Shown: positions 1 through 10,948, counted from the stretch's first letter. The stretch is 64,000 bases of DNA from Mytilisepta virgata (GCA_028015205.1 JAPWFG010000060.1:124001-188000), one strand, 5' to 3'. Program-made: numbers and translations. The notes: generated by a model not told the origin, from the sequence alone.

Positions 1-203
1 ATTTTTGATGCAGGCATATATCTTTTTCTTCTCTAGTTTCAAAGTTATTCTCTCAGTGACTTTGACAAATGTTTAAAAAGTGTGTAGAAAGCACTAGAAT
101 ACATTATGGTCATCGACGAGTTATAGCGGGATAACCTGAGGTCAGTATTGCATGTTTAAGTAAGTTCAAGAATAAGTATGAAAATTATGACAACTTTGGG
201 TAT

Positions 204-276
204 GTCCTCGTAGCGCAGGGGATAGCGCGCTGGACTTCTAATCCAGAGGTCGCGGGTTCGAATCCCGCCGAGGATG
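204..276 (+). tRNA. tRNA-Arg, anticodon UCU (reference copy)
   Basis: A 73-nt cloverleaf without intron. The 7-bp acceptor stem pairs GTCCTCG with CGAGGAT; the first pair is G1-U72, a wobble. The D-stem is GCGC/GCGC with an 8-base loop containing G18, G19 and A20 (A20 is the usual arginine identity base). The anticodon stem is CTGGA/TCCAG with loop CTTCTAA, so the anticodon is TCT at 237-239, reading AGA. The variable loop is AGGTC; the T-arm is GCGGG/CCCGC with loop TTCGAAT. The discriminator is G and CCA is not encoded. The internal pol III A box is around 211-222 and the B box GGTTCGAATCC is at 255-265. A T6 terminator follows at 284-289. All parts pair, so the gene looks functional. Confidence 0.97.
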
Positions 277-283
277 GTGTTAA

Positions 284-289
284 TTTTTT
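284..289 (+). terminator. Pol III terminator of tRNA-Arg (T6)
   Basis: A run of six T begins 8 nt after the tRNA-Arg 3' end. This is the standard RNA polymerase III stop signal. It recurs at the same place in every unit (Arg gene start +80 to +85). Confidence 0.85.
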
Positions 290-589
290 GTAACTTCATT
301 TTGGATCTCAGTGTATTGGTGTTTACAGCACTACCATTTAATAAACGTTCTAGTTGATATGATCAAATATCTCTAATATGTTCTCCTGACAATGTTTTTT
401 TCTGATACATTTATTTACGACTGCAGCATTTCATACCGTGAACAATGCATTCAAATTTAGAAGTAAAAGGTAAAACCAAAGTCATTCTAATTTTGTATTT
501 GGTTGGTAAAATTTTAATAATTTTCTCCTAGTGACCACAAATTCACCCTCCAGATACTAGCCAACAGCCAATAATCAAAGAACGCCGAG

Positions 590-596
590 AAAAAAA
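590..596 (-). terminator. Pol III terminator of tRNA-Ala (T7 on - strand)
   Basis: Seven A on the + strand, thus T7 in the sense of the tRNA-Ala gene, starting 6 nt after its 3' end. It recurs in every unit I read. Together with the Arg terminator it would stop both convergent transcripts before they overlap. Confidence 0.85.
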
Positions 597-601
597 TACT
601 C

Positions 602-674
602 TGGAGAATCCGGGCATCGATCCCGGTACCTCCCGCATGCTAAGCGGGCGCTCTACCATTTGAGCTAATTCCCC
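602..674 (-). tRNA. tRNA-Ala, anticodon AGC (reference copy)
   Basis: A 73-nt cloverleaf read on the - strand. The acceptor stem pairs GGGGAAT with ATTCTCC and contains G3-U70, the hallmark recognised by alanyl-tRNA synthetase; the discriminator is A. The D-stem is GCTC/GAGC with loop AAATGGTA, the anticodon stem CCCGC/GCGGG with loop TTAGCAT, giving anticodon AGC (complement of 639-641; A34 would become inosine). The T-arm is CCGGG/CCCGG with loop ATCGATG; A at position 54 is also seen in other animal tRNA-Ala(AGC) genes. No intron and no encoded CCA. A T7 terminator on the - strand lies at 590-596. It converges on the tRNA-Arg gene of the same unit. Confidence 0.97.
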
Positions 675-1065
675 TATGTCTTAAAAAGTGAAAAATAATC
701 CTTTTATCGCCGCCATCTCTCCAAGTGCAAAAACAAACTAGATTTTGCGTTTCTTTTGAAAATGATGTATTTCTTTCAATTCCGGCCTTTATTTAATATA
801 AATGTAGAATTCTTCTATAGGTTATATCCATTGTATTCCCTTCATCCGTTCGGAGAGTTTCCATTTTTGATGCAGGCATATATCTTTTTCTTCTCTAGTT
901 TCAAAGTTATTCTCTCAGTGACTTTGACAAATGTTTAAAAAGTGTGTAGAAAGCACTAGAATACATTATGGTCATCGACGAGTTATAGCGGGATAACCTG
1001 AGGTCAGTATTGCATGTTTAAGTAAGTTCAAGAATAAGTATGAAAATTATGACAACTTTGGGTAT
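675..1065. other. Upstream spacer between tRNA-Ala and the next tRNA-Arg (391 bp)
   Basis: Carries the 5' flanks of both genes. It contains a TATA-like box for tRNA-Ala at 701-708 and an open frame of 60 codons (756-938) that I do not regard as a gene. No clear TATA box was seen 25-35 nt before tRNA-Arg. A variant CTGTGTTCAG replaces CTGAGGTCAG in the units at about 1861, 8760, 9621, 10484, 11346 and 15656. Confidence 0.8.
701..708 (-). promoter_or_regulatory. TATA-like box upstream of tRNA-Ala
   Basis: On the - strand this reads GATAAAAG, located about 27-34 nt upstream of the tRNA-Ala 5' end, with GGCGGC directly before it. Its position suits TBP/TFIIIB placement on a pol III gene. The site is unchanged in the units I read, but since the whole array is uniform that is weak evidence of function. 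Confidence 0.35.
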
Positions 1066-1138
1066 GTCCTCGTAGCGCAGGGGATAGCGCGCTGGACTTC
1101 TAATCCAGAGGTCGCGGGTTCGAATCCCGCCGAGGATG
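1066..1138 (+). tRNA. tRNA-Arg(UCU)
   Basis: No difference from 204-276 seen; anticodon 1099-1101. The spacer that follows is the first 863-bp variant. Confidence 0.95.
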
Positions 1139-1464
1139 GTGTTAATTTTTTGTAACTTCATTTTGGATCTCAGTGTATTGGTGTTTACAGCACTACCAGT
1201 TAATAAACGTTCTGGTTTGATATGATCAAATATCTCTAATATGTTCTCCTGACAATGTTTTTTTCTGATACATTTATTTACGACTGCAGCATTTCATACC
1301 GTGAACAATGCATTCAAATTTAGAAGTAAAAGGTAAAATCAAAGTCATTCTAATTTTGTATTTGGTTGGTAAAATTTTAATAATTTTCTCCTAGTGACCA
1401 CAAATTCACCCTCCAGATACTAGCCAACAGCCAATAATCAAAGAACCCCGAGAAAAAAATACTC

Positions 1465-1537
1465 TGGAGAATCCGGGCATCGATCCCGGTACCTCCCGCA
1501 TGCTAAGCGGGCGCTCTACCATTTGAGCTAATTCCCC
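1465..1537 (-). tRNA. tRNA-Ala(AGC)
   Basis: No difference from 602-674 seen; anticodon complement of 1502-1504. Confidence 0.95.
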
Positions 1538-1928
1538 TATGTCTTAAAAAGTGAAAAATAATCCTTTTATCGCCGCCATCTCTCCAAGTGCAAAAACAAA
1601 CTAGATTTTGCGTTTCTTTTGAAAATGATGTATTTCTTTCAATTCCGGCCTTTATTTAATATAAATGTAGAATTCTTCTATAGGTTATATCCATTGTATT
1701 CCCTTCATCCGTTCGGAGAGTTTCCATTTTTGATGCAGGCATATATCTTTTTCTTCTCTAGTTTCAAAGTTATTCTCTCAGTGACTTTGACAAATGTTTA
1801 AAAAGTGTGTAGAAAGCACTAGAATACATTATGGTCATCGACGAGTTATAGCGGGATAACCTGTGTTCAGTATTGCATGTTTAAGTAAGTTCAAGAATAA
1901 GTATGAAAATTATGACAACTTTGGGTAT

Positions 1929-2001
1929 GTCCTCGTAGCGCAGGGGATAGCGCGCTGGACTTCTAATCCAGAGGTCGCGGGTTCGAATCCCGCCGAGGAT
2001 G
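1929..2001 (+). tRNA. tRNA-Arg(UCU)
   Basis: Anticodon 1962-1964. The 5' flank carries the CTGTGTTCAG variant. Confidence 0.95.
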
Positions 2002-2326
2002 GTGTTAATTTTTTGTAACTTCATTTTGGATCTCAGTGTATTGGTGTTTACAGCACTACCATTTAATAAACGTTCTAGTTGATATGATCAAATATCTCTA
2101 ATATGTTCTCCTGACAATGTTTTTTTCTGATACATTTATTTACGACTGCAGCATTTCATACCGTGAACAATGCATTCAAATTTAGAAGTAAAAGGTAAAA
2201 CCAAAGTCATTCTAATTTTGTATTTGGTTGGTAAAATTTTAATAATTTTCTCCTAGTGACCACAAATTCACCCTCCAGATACTAGCCAACAGCCAATAAT
2301 CAAAGAACCCCGAGAAAAAAATACTC

Positions 2327-2399
2327 TGGAGAATCCGGGCATCGATCCCGGTACCTCCCGCATGCTAAGCGGGCGCTCTACCATTTGAGCTAATTCCCC
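2327..2399 (-). tRNA. tRNA-Ala(AGC)
   Basis: Anticodon complement of 2364-2366. Confidence 0.95.
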
Positions 2400-2790
2400 T
2401 ATGTCTTAAAAAGTGAAAAATAATCCTTTTATCGCCGCCATCTCTCCAAGTGCAAAAACAAACTAGATTTTGCGTTTCTTTTGAAAATGATGTATTTCTT
2501 TCAATTCCGGCCTTTATTTAATATAAATGTAGAATTCTTCTATAGGTTATATCCATTGTATTCCCTTCATCCGTTCGGAGAGTTTCCATTTTTGATGCAG
2601 GCATATATCTTTTTCTTCTCTAGTTTCAAAGTTATTCTCTCAGTGACTTTGACAAATGTTTAAAAAGTGTGTAGAAAGCACTAGAATACATTATGGTCAT
2701 CGACGAGTTATAGCGGGATAACCTGAGGTCAGTATTGCATGTTTAAGTAAGTTCAAGAATAAGTATGAAAATTATGACAACTTTGGGTAT

Positions 2791-2863
2791 GTCCTCGTAG
2801 CGCAGGGGATAGCGCGCTGGACTTCTAATCCAGAGGTCGCGGGTTCGAATCCCGCCGAGGATG
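2791..2863 (+). tRNA. tRNA-Arg(UCU)
   Basis: Anticodon 2824-2826. Confidence 0.95.
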
Positions 2864-3188
2864 GTGTTAATTTTTTGTAACTTCATTTTGGATCTCAGTG
2901 TATTGGTGTTTACAGCACTACCATTTAATAAACGTTCTAGTTGATATGATCAAATATCTCTAATATGTTCTCCTGACAATGTTTTTTTCTGATACATTTA
3001 TTTACGACTGCAGCATTTCATACCGTGAACAATGCATTCAAATTTAGAAGTAAAAGGTAAAACCAAAGTCATTCTAATTTTGTATTTGGTTGGTAAAATT
3101 TTAATAATTTTCTCCTAGTGACCACAAATTCACCCTCCAGATACTAGCCAACAGCCAATAATCAAAGAACGCCGAGAAAAAAATACTC

Positions 3189-3261
3189 TGGAGAATCCGG
3201 GCATCGATCCCGGTACCTCCCGCATGCTAAGCGGGCGCTCTACCATTTGAGCTAATTCCCC
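3189..3261 (-). tRNA. tRNA-Ala(AGC)
   Basis: Anticodon complement of 3226-3228. Confidence 0.95.
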
Positions 3262-3652
3262 TATGTCTTAAAAAGTGAAAAATAATCCTTTTATCGCCGC
3301 CATCTCTCCAAGTGCAAAAACAAACTAGATTTTGCGTTTCTTTTGAAAATGATGTATTTCTTTCAATTCCGGCCTTTATTTAATATAAATGTAGAATTCT
3401 TCTATAGGTTATATCCATTGTATTCCCTTCATCCGTTCGGAGAGTTTCCATTTTTGATGCAGGCATATATCTTTTTCTTCTCTAGTTTCAAAGTTATTCT
3501 CTCAGTGACTTTGACAAATGTTTAAAAAGTGTGTAGAAAGCACTAGAATACATTATGGTCATCGACGAGTTATAGCGGGATAACCTGAGGTCAGTATTGC
3601 ATGTTTAAGTAAGTTCAAGAATAAGTATGAAAATTATGACAACTTTGGGTAT

Positions 3653-3725
3653 GTCCTCGTAGCGCAGGGGATAGCGCGCTGGACTTCTAATCCAGAGGTC
3701 GCGGGTTCGAATCCCGCCGAGGATG
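3653..3725 (+). tRNA. tRNA-Arg(UCU)
   Basis: Anticodon 3686-3688. Confidence 0.95.
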
Positions 3726-4050
3726 GTGTTAATTTTTTGTAACTTCATTTTGGATCTCAGTGTATTGGTGTTTACAGCACTACCATTTAATAAACGTTCT
3801 AGTTGATATGATCAAATATCTCTAATATGTTCTCCTGACAATGTTTTTTTCTGATACATTTATTTACGACTGCAGCATTTCATACCGTGAACAATGCATT
3901 CAAATTTAGAAGTAAAAGGTAAAACCAAAGTCATTCTAATTTTGTATTTGGTTGGTAAAATTTTAATAATTTTCTCCTAGTGACCACAAATTCACCCTCC
4001 AGATACTAGCCAACAGCCAATAATCAAAGAACGCCGAGAAAAAAATACTC

Positions 4051-4123
4051 TGGAGAATCCGGGCATCGATCCCGGTACCTCCCGCATGCTAAGCGGGCGC
4101 TCTACCATTTGAGCTAATTCCCC
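4051..4123 (-). tRNA. tRNA-Ala(AGC)
   Basis: Anticodon complement of 4088-4090. Confidence 0.95.
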
Positions 4124-4514
4124 TATGTCTTAAAAAGTGAAAAATAATCCTTTTATCGCCGCCATCTCTCCAAGTGCAAAAACAAACTAGATTTTGCGTT
4201 TCTTTTGAAAATGATGTATTTCTTTCAATTCCGGCCTTTATTTAATATAAATGTAGAATTCTTCTATAGGTTATATCCATTGTATTCCCTTCATCCGTTC
4301 GGAGAGTTTCCATTTTTGATGCAGGCATATATCTTTTTCTTCTCTAGTTTCAAAGTTATTCTCTCAGTGACTTTGACAAATGTTTAAAAAGTGTGTAGAA
4401 AGCACTAGAATACATTATGGTCATCGACGAGTTATAGCGGGATAACCTGAGGTCAGTATTGCATGTTTAAGTAAGTTCAAGAATAAGTATGAAAATTATG
4501 ACAACTTTGGGTAT

Positions 4515-4587
4515 GTCCTCGTAGCGCAGGGGATAGCGCGCTGGACTTCTAATCCAGAGGTCGCGGGTTCGAATCCCGCCGAGGATG
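4515..4587 (+). tRNA. tRNA-Arg(UCU)
   Basis: Anticodon 4548-4550. Confidence 0.95.
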
Positions 4588-4912
4588 GTGTTAATTTTTT
4601 GTAACTTCATTTTGGATCTCAGTGTATTGGTGTTTACAGCACTACCATTTAATAAACGTTCTAGTTGATATGATCAAATATCTCTAATATGTTCTCCTGA
4701 CAATGTTTTTTTCTGATACATTTATTTACGACTGCAGCATTTCATACCGTGAACAATGCATTCAAATTTAGAAGTAAAAGGTAAAACCAAAGTCATTCTA
4801 ATTTTGTATTTGGTTGGTAAAATTTTAATAATTTTCTCCTAGTGACCACAAATTCACCCTCCAGATACTAGCCAACAGCCAATAATCAAAGAACGCCGAG
4901 AAAAAAATACTC

Positions 4913-4985
4913 TGGAGAATCCGGGCATCGATCCCGGTACCTCCCGCATGCTAAGCGGGCGCTCTACCATTTGAGCTAATTCCCC
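4913..4985 (-). tRNA. tRNA-Ala(AGC)
   Basis: Anticodon complement of 4950-4952. Confidence 0.95.
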
Positions 4986-5376
4986 TATGTCTTAAAAAGT
5001 GAAAAATAATCCTTTTATCGCCGCCATCTCTCCAAGTGCAAAAACAAACTAGATTTTGCGTTTCTTTTGAAAATGATGTATTTCTTTCAATTCCGGCCTT
5101 TATTTAATATAAATGTAGAATTCTTCTATAGGTTATATCCATTGTATTCCCTTCATCCGTTCGGAGAGTTTCCATTTTTGATGCAGGCATATATCTTTTT
5201 CTTCTCTAGTTTCAAAGTTATTCTCTCAGTGACTTTGACAAATGTTTAAAAAGTGTGTAGAAAGCACTAGAATACATTATGGTCATCGACGAGTTATAGC
5301 GGGATAACCTGAGGTCAGTATTGCATGTTTAAGTAAGTTCAAGAATAAGTATGAAAATTATGACAACTTTGGGTAT

Positions 5377-5449
5377 GTCCTCGTAGCGCAGGGGATAGCG
5401 CGCTGGACTTCTAATCCAGAGGTCGCGGGTTCGAATCCCGCCGAGGATG
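5377..5449 (+). tRNA. tRNA-Arg(UCU)
   Basis: Anticodon 5410-5412. Confidence 0.95.
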
Positions 5450-5774
5450 GTGTTAATTTTTTGTAACTTCATTTTGGATCTCAGTGTATTGGTGTTTACA
5501 GCACTACCATTTAATAAACGTTCTAGTTGATATGATCAAATATCTCTAATATGTTCTCCTGACAATGTTTTTTTCTGATACATTTATTTACGACTGCAGC
5601 ATTTCATACCGTGAACAATGCATTCAAATTTAGAAGTAAAAGGTAAAACCAAAGTCATTCTAATTTTGTATTTGGTTGGTAAAATTTTAATAATTTTCTC
5701 CTAGTGACCACAAATTCACCCTCCAGATACTAGCCAACAGCCAATAATCAAAGAACGCCGAGAAAAAAATACTC

Positions 5775-5847
5775 TGGAGAATCCGGGCATCGATCCCGGT
5801 ACCTCCCGCATGCTAAGCGGGCGCTCTACCATTTGAGCTAATTCCCC
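5775..5847 (-). tRNA. tRNA-Ala(AGC)
   Basis: Anticodon complement of 5812-5814. Confidence 0.95.
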
Positions 5848-6238
5848 TATGTCTTAAAAAGTGAAAAATAATCCTTTTATCGCCGCCATCTCTCCAAGTG
5901 CAAAAACAAACTAGATTTTGCGTTTCTTTTGAAAATGATGTATTTCTTTCAATTCCGGCCTTTATTTAATATAAATGTAGAATTCTTCTATAGGTTATAT
6001 CCATTGTATTCCCTTCATCCGTTCGGAGAGTTTCCATTTTTGATGCAGGCATATATCTTTTTCTTCTCTAGTTTCAAAGTTATTCTCTCAGTGACTTTGA
6101 CAAATGTTTAAAAAGTGTGTAGAAAGCACTAGAATACATTATGGTCATCGACGAGTTATAGCGGGATAACCTGAGGTCAGTATTGCATGTTTAAGTAAGT
6201 TCAAGAATAAGTATGAAAATTATGACAACTTTGGGTAT

Positions 6239-6311
6239 GTCCTCGTAGCGCAGGGGATAGCGCGCTGGACTTCTAATCCAGAGGTCGCGGGTTCGAATCC
6301 CGCCGAGGATG
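6239..6311 (+). tRNA. tRNA-Arg(UCU)
   Basis: Anticodon 6272-6274. Followed by the second 863-bp variant spacer. Confidence 0.95.
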
Positions 6312-6637
6312 GTGTTAATTTTTTGTAACTTCATTTTGGATCTCAGTGTATTGGTGTTTACAGCACTACCAGTTAATAAACGTTCTGGTTTGATATGATC
6401 AAATATCTCTAATATGTTCTCCTGACAATGTTTTTTTCTGATACATTTATTTACGACTGCAGCATTTCATACCGTGAACAATGCATTCAAATTTAGAAGT
6501 AAAAGGTAAAATCAAAGTCATTCTAATTTTGTATTTGGTTGGTAAAATTTTAATAATTTTCTCCTAGTGACCACAAATTCACCCTCCAGATACTAGCCAA
6601 CAGCCAATAATCAAAGAACGCCGAGAAAAAAATACTC

Positions 6638-6710
6638 TGGAGAATCCGGGCATCGATCCCGGTACCTCCCGCATGCTAAGCGGGCGCTCTACCATTTGAG
6701 CTAATTCCCC
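6638..6710 (-). tRNA. tRNA-Ala(AGC)
   Basis: Anticodon complement of 6675-6677. Confidence 0.95.
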
Positions 6711-7101
6711 TATGTCTTAAAAAGTGAAAAATAATCCTTTTATCGCCGCCATCTCTCCAAGTGCAAAAACAAACTAGATTTTGCGTTTCTTTTGAAAATG
6801 ATGTATTTCTTTCAATTCCGGCCTTTATTTAATATAAATGTAGAATTCTTCTATAGGTTATATCCATTGTATTCCCTTCATCCGTTCGGAGAGTTTCCAT
6901 TTTTGATGCAGGCATATATCTTTTTCTTCTCTAGTTTCAAAGTTATTCTCTCAGTGACTTTGACAAATGTTTAAAAAGTGTGTAGAAAGCACTAGAATAC
7001 ATTATGGTCATCGACGAGTTATAGCGGGATAACCTGAGGTCAGTATTGCATGTTTAAGTAAGTTCAAGAATAAGTATGAAAATTATGACAACTTTGGGTA
7101 T

Positions 7102-7174
7102 GTCCTCGTAGCGCAGGGGATAGCGCGCTGGACTTCTAATCCAGAGGTCGCGGGTTCGAATCCCGCCGAGGATG
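7102..7174 (+). tRNA. tRNA-Arg(UCU)
   Basis: Anticodon 7135-7137. Confidence 0.95.
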
Positions 7175-7499
7175 GTGTTAATTTTTTGTAACTTCATTTT
7201 GGATCTCAGTGTATTGGTGTTTACAGCACTACCATTTAATAAACGTTCTAGTTGATATGATCAAATATCTCTAATATGTTCTCCTGACAATGTTTTTTTC
7301 TGATACATTTATTTACGACTGCAGCATTTCATACCGTGAACAATGCATTCAAATTTAGAAGTAAAAGGTAAAACCAAAGTCATTCTAATTTTGTATTTGG
7401 TTGGTAAAATTTTAATAATTTTCTCCTAGTGACCACAAATTCACCCTCCAGATACTAGCCAACAGCCAATAATCAAAGAACGCCGAGAAAAAAATACTC

Positions 7500-7572
7500 T
7501 GGAGAATCCGGGCATCGATCCCGGTACCTCCCGCATGCTAAGCGGGCGCTCTACCATTTGAGCTAATTCCCC
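7500..7572 (-). tRNA. tRNA-Ala(AGC)
   Basis: Anticodon complement of 7537-7539. Confidence 0.95.
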
Positions 7573-7963
7573 TATGTCTTAAAAAGTGAAAAATAATCCT
7601 TTTATCGCCGCCATCTCTCCAAGTGCAAAAACAAACTAGATTTTGCGTTTCTTTTGAAAATGATGTATTTCTTTCAATTCCGGCCTTTATTTAATATAAA
7701 TGTAGAATTCTTCTATAGGTTATATCCATTGTATTCCCTTCATCCGTTCGGAGAGTTTCCATTTTTGATGCAGGCATATATCTTTTTCTTCTCTAGTTTC
7801 AAAGTTATTCTCTCAGTGACTTTGACAAATGTTTAAAAAGTGTGTAGAAAGCACTAGAATACATTATGGTCATCGACGAGTTATAGCGGGATAACCTGAG
7901 GTCAGTATTGCATGTTTAAGTAAGTTCAAGAATAAGTATGAAAATTATGACAACTTTGGGTAT

Positions 7964-8036
7964 GTCCTCGTAGCGCAGGGGATAGCGCGCTGGACTTCTA
8001 ATCCAGAGGTCGCGGGTTCGAATCCCGCCGAGGATG
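7964..8036 (+). tRNA. tRNA-Arg(UCU)
   Basis: Anticodon 7997-7999. Followed by the third 863-bp variant spacer. Confidence 0.95.
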
Positions 8037-8362
8037 GTGTTAATTTTTTGTAACTTCATTTTGGATCTCAGTGTATTGGTGTTTACAGCACTACCAGTTA
8101 ATAAACGTTCTGGTTTGATATGATCAAATATCTCTAATATGTTCTCCTGACAATGTTTTTTTCTGATACATTTATTTACGACTGCAGCATTTCATACCGT
8201 GAACAATGCATTCAAATTTAGAAGTAAAAGGTAAAATCAAAGTCATTCTAATTTTGTATTTGGTTGGTAAAATTTTAATAATTTTCTCCTAGTGACCACA
8301 AATTCACCCTCCAGATACTAGCCAACAGCCAATAATCAAAGAACCCCGAGAAAAAAATACTC

Positions 8363-8435
8363 TGGAGAATCCGGGCATCGATCCCGGTACCTCCCGCATG
8401 CTAAGCGGGCGCTCTACCATTTGAGCTAATTCCCC
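8363..8435 (-). tRNA. tRNA-Ala(AGC)
   Basis: Anticodon complement of 8400-8402. Confidence 0.95.
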
Positions 8436-8826
8436 TATGTCTTAAAAAGTGAAAAATAATCCTTTTATCGCCGCCATCTCTCCAAGTGCAAAAACAAACT
8501 AGATTTTGCGTTTCTTTTGAAAATGATGTATTTCTTTCAATTCCGGCCTTTATTTAATATAAATGTAGAATTCTTCTATAGGTTATATCCATTGTATTCC
8601 CTTCATCCGTTCGGAGAGTTTCCATTTTTGATGCAGGCATATATCTTTTTCTTCTCTAGTTTCAAAGTTATTCTCTCAGTGACTTTGACAAATGTTTAAA
8701 AAGTGTGTAGAAAGCACTAGAATACATTATGGTCATCGACGAGTTATAGCGGGATAACCTGTGTTCAGTATTGCATGTTTAAGTAAGTTCAAGAATAAGT
8801 ATGAAAATTATGACAACTTTGGGTAT

Positions 8827-8899
8827 GTCCTCGTAGCGCAGGGGATAGCGCGCTGGACTTCTAATCCAGAGGTCGCGGGTTCGAATCCCGCCGAGGATG
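8827..8899 (+). tRNA. tRNA-Arg(UCU)
   Basis: Anticodon 8860-8862. 5' flank has the CTGTGTTCAG variant. Confidence 0.95.
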
Positions 8900-9224
8900 G
8901 TGTTAATTTTTTGTAACTTCATTTTGGATCTCAGTGTATTGGTGTTTACAGCACTACCATTTAATAAACGTTCTAGTTGATATGATCAAATATCTCTAAT
9001 ATGTTCTCCTGACAATGTTTTTTTCTGATACATTTATTTACGACTGCAGCATTTCATACCGTGAACAATGCATTCAAATTTAGAAGTAAAAGGTAAAACC
9101 AAAGTCATTCTAATTTTGTATTTGGTTGGTAAAATTTTAATAATTTTCTCCTAGTGACCACAAATTCACCCTCCAGATACTAGCCAACAGCCAATAATCA
9201 AAGAACGCCGAGAAAAAAATACTC

Positions 9225-9297
9225 TGGAGAATCCGGGCATCGATCCCGGTACCTCCCGCATGCTAAGCGGGCGCTCTACCATTTGAGCTAATTCCCC
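9225..9297 (-). tRNA. tRNA-Ala(AGC)
   Basis: Anticodon complement of 9262-9264. Confidence 0.95.
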
Positions 9298-9688
9298 TAT
9301 GTCTTAAAAAGTGAAAAATAATCCTTTTATCGCCGCCATCTCTCCAAGTGCAAAAACAAACTAGATTTTGCGTTTCTTTTGAAAATGATGTATTTCTTTC
9401 AATTCCGGCCTTTATTTAATATAAATGTAGAATTCTTCTATAGGTTATATCCATTGTATTCCCTTCATCCGTTCGGAGAGTTTCCATTTTTGATGCAGGC
9501 ATATATCTTTTTCTTCTCTAGTTTCAAAGTTATTCTCTCAGTGACTTTGACAAATGTTTAAAAAGTGTGTAGAAAGCACTAGAATACATTATGGTCATCG
9601 ACGAGTTATAGCGGGATAACCTGTGTTCAGTATTGCATGTTTAAGTAAGTTCAAGAATAAGTATGAAAATTATGACAACTTTGGGTAT

Positions 9689-9761
9689 GTCCTCGTAGCG
9701 CAGGGGATAGCGCGCTGGACTTCTAATCCAGAGGTCGCGGGTTCGAATCCCGCCGAGGATG
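9689..9761 (+). tRNA. tRNA-Arg(UCU)
   Basis: Anticodon 9722-9724. 5' flank has the CTGTGTTCAG variant. Confidence 0.95.
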
Positions 9762-10086
9762 GTGTTAATTTTTTGTAACTTCATTTTGGATCTCAGTGTA
9801 TTGGTGTTTACAGCACTACCATTTAATAAACGTTCTAGTTGATATGATCAAATATCTCTAATATGTTCTCCTGACAATGTTTTTTTCTGATACATTTATT
9901 TACGACTGCAGCATTTCATACCGTGAACAATGCATTCAAATTTAGAAGTAAAAGGTAAAACCAAAGTCATTCTAATTTTGTATTTGGTTGGTAAAATTTT
10001 AATAATTTTCTCCTAGTGACCACAAATTCACCCTCCAGATACTAGCCAACAGCCAATAATCAAAGAACGCCGAGAAAAAAATACTC

Positions 10087-10159
10087 TGGAGAATCCGGGC
10101 ATCGATCCCGGTACCTCCCGCATGCTAAGCGGGCGCTCTACCATTTGAGCTAATTCCCC
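10087..10159 (-). tRNA. tRNA-Ala(AGC)
   Basis: Anticodon complement of 10124-10126. Confidence 0.95.
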
Positions 10160-10550
10160 TATGTCTTAAAAAGTGAAAAATAATCCTTTTATCGCCGCCA
10201 TCTCTCCAAGTGCAAAAACAAACTAGATTTTGCGTTTCTTTTGAAAATGATGTATTTCTTTCAATTCCGGCCTTTATTTAATATAAATGTAGAATTCTTC
10301 TATAGGTTATATCCATTGTATTCCCTTCATCCGTTCGGAGAGTTTCCATTTTTGATGCAGGCATATATCTTTTTCTTCTCTAGTTTCAAAGTTATTCTCT
10401 CAGTGACTTTGACAAATGTTTAAAAAGTGTGTAGAAAGCACTAGAATACATTATGGTCATCGACGAGTTATAGCGGGATAACCTGTGTTCAGTATTGCAT
10501 GTTTAAGTAAGTTCAAGAATAAGTATGAAAATTATGACAACTTTGGGTAT

Positions 10551-10623
10551 GTCCTCGTAGCGCAGGGGATAGCGCGCTGGACTTCTAATCCAGAGGTCGC
10601 GGGTTCGAATCCCGCCGAGGATG
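10551..10623 (+). tRNA. tRNA-Arg(UCU)
   Basis: Anticodon 10584-10586. 5' flank has the CTGTGTTCAG variant. Confidence 0.95.
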
Positions 10624-10948
10624 GTGTTAATTTTTTGTAACTTCATTTTGGATCTCAGTGTATTGGTGTTTACAGCACTACCATTTAATAAACGTTCTAG
10701 TTGATATGATCAAATATCTCTAATATGTTCTCCTGACAATGTTTTTTTCTGATACATTTATTTACGACTGCAGCATTTCATACCGTGAACAATGCATTCA
10801 AATTTAGAAGTAAAAGGTAAAACCAAAGTCATTCTAATTTTGTATTTGGTTGGTAAAATTTTAATAATTTTCTCCTAGTGACCACAAATTCACCCTCCAG
10901 ATACTAGCCAACAGCCAATAATCAAAGAACGCCGAGAAAAAAATACTC

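Larger units (their letters stand above)
277..601. other. Convergent spacer between tRNA-Arg and tRNA-Ala (325 bp)
   Basis: AT-rich, holding the two terminators at its ends and no long reading frame. No further RNA gene was recognised. Variation is concentrated here: the three 863-bp units have a different stretch (CCAGTTAATAAACG and CTGGTTTG in place of CCATTTAATAAACG and CTAGTTG) linked to AAAATCAAAG instead of AAAACCAAAG, and the base at 584 is G or C in different units. Confidence 0.8.
204..1065. repeat. Representative 862-bp repeat unit
   Basis: Taken from one tRNA-Arg start to the base before the next. Order: tRNA-Arg(UCU) + strand (204-276), convergent spacer (277-601), tRNA-Ala(AGC) - strand (602-674), upstream spacer (675-1065). 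The same order and spacing recur in all complete units, so the two tRNA genes have been amplified as one block. Confidence 0.95.

Noticed and set aside
204..276. Organellar or bacterial origin of the tRNAs
   Set aside because: No encoded CCA, eukaryote-type A and B boxes, T-run pol III terminators, and G3-U70 tRNA-Ala with anticodon AGC, which is typical of eukaryotic cytosolic sets.
277..601. A third small RNA gene (5S, snRNA or other) in the spacers
   Set aside because: I searched by eye for B-box-like and snRNA-like elements and found none beyond the two tRNA genes.
756..938. A 60-codon open frame on the + strand, present in nearly every unit and coding the same peptide
   Set aside because: Its conservation is explained by uniformity of the whole unit, spacers included. 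It lies in the upstream spacer between two pol III genes, is rich in F, Y and L as AT-rich DNA gives by chance, has no known domain, and is broken without compensation by the 1-bp deletion near 56613.
790..1000. Imperfect inverted repeat between GGTTATATCC and GGGATAACC in the upstream spacer
   Set aside because: Short, with mismatches and a long gap between arms; no further support for a stem or a protein site.
1000..1010. AGGTCA in CTGAGGTCAG as a nuclear-receptor half-site
   Set aside because: A single 6-base match in an 862-bp unit is expected by chance, and six units have lost it.
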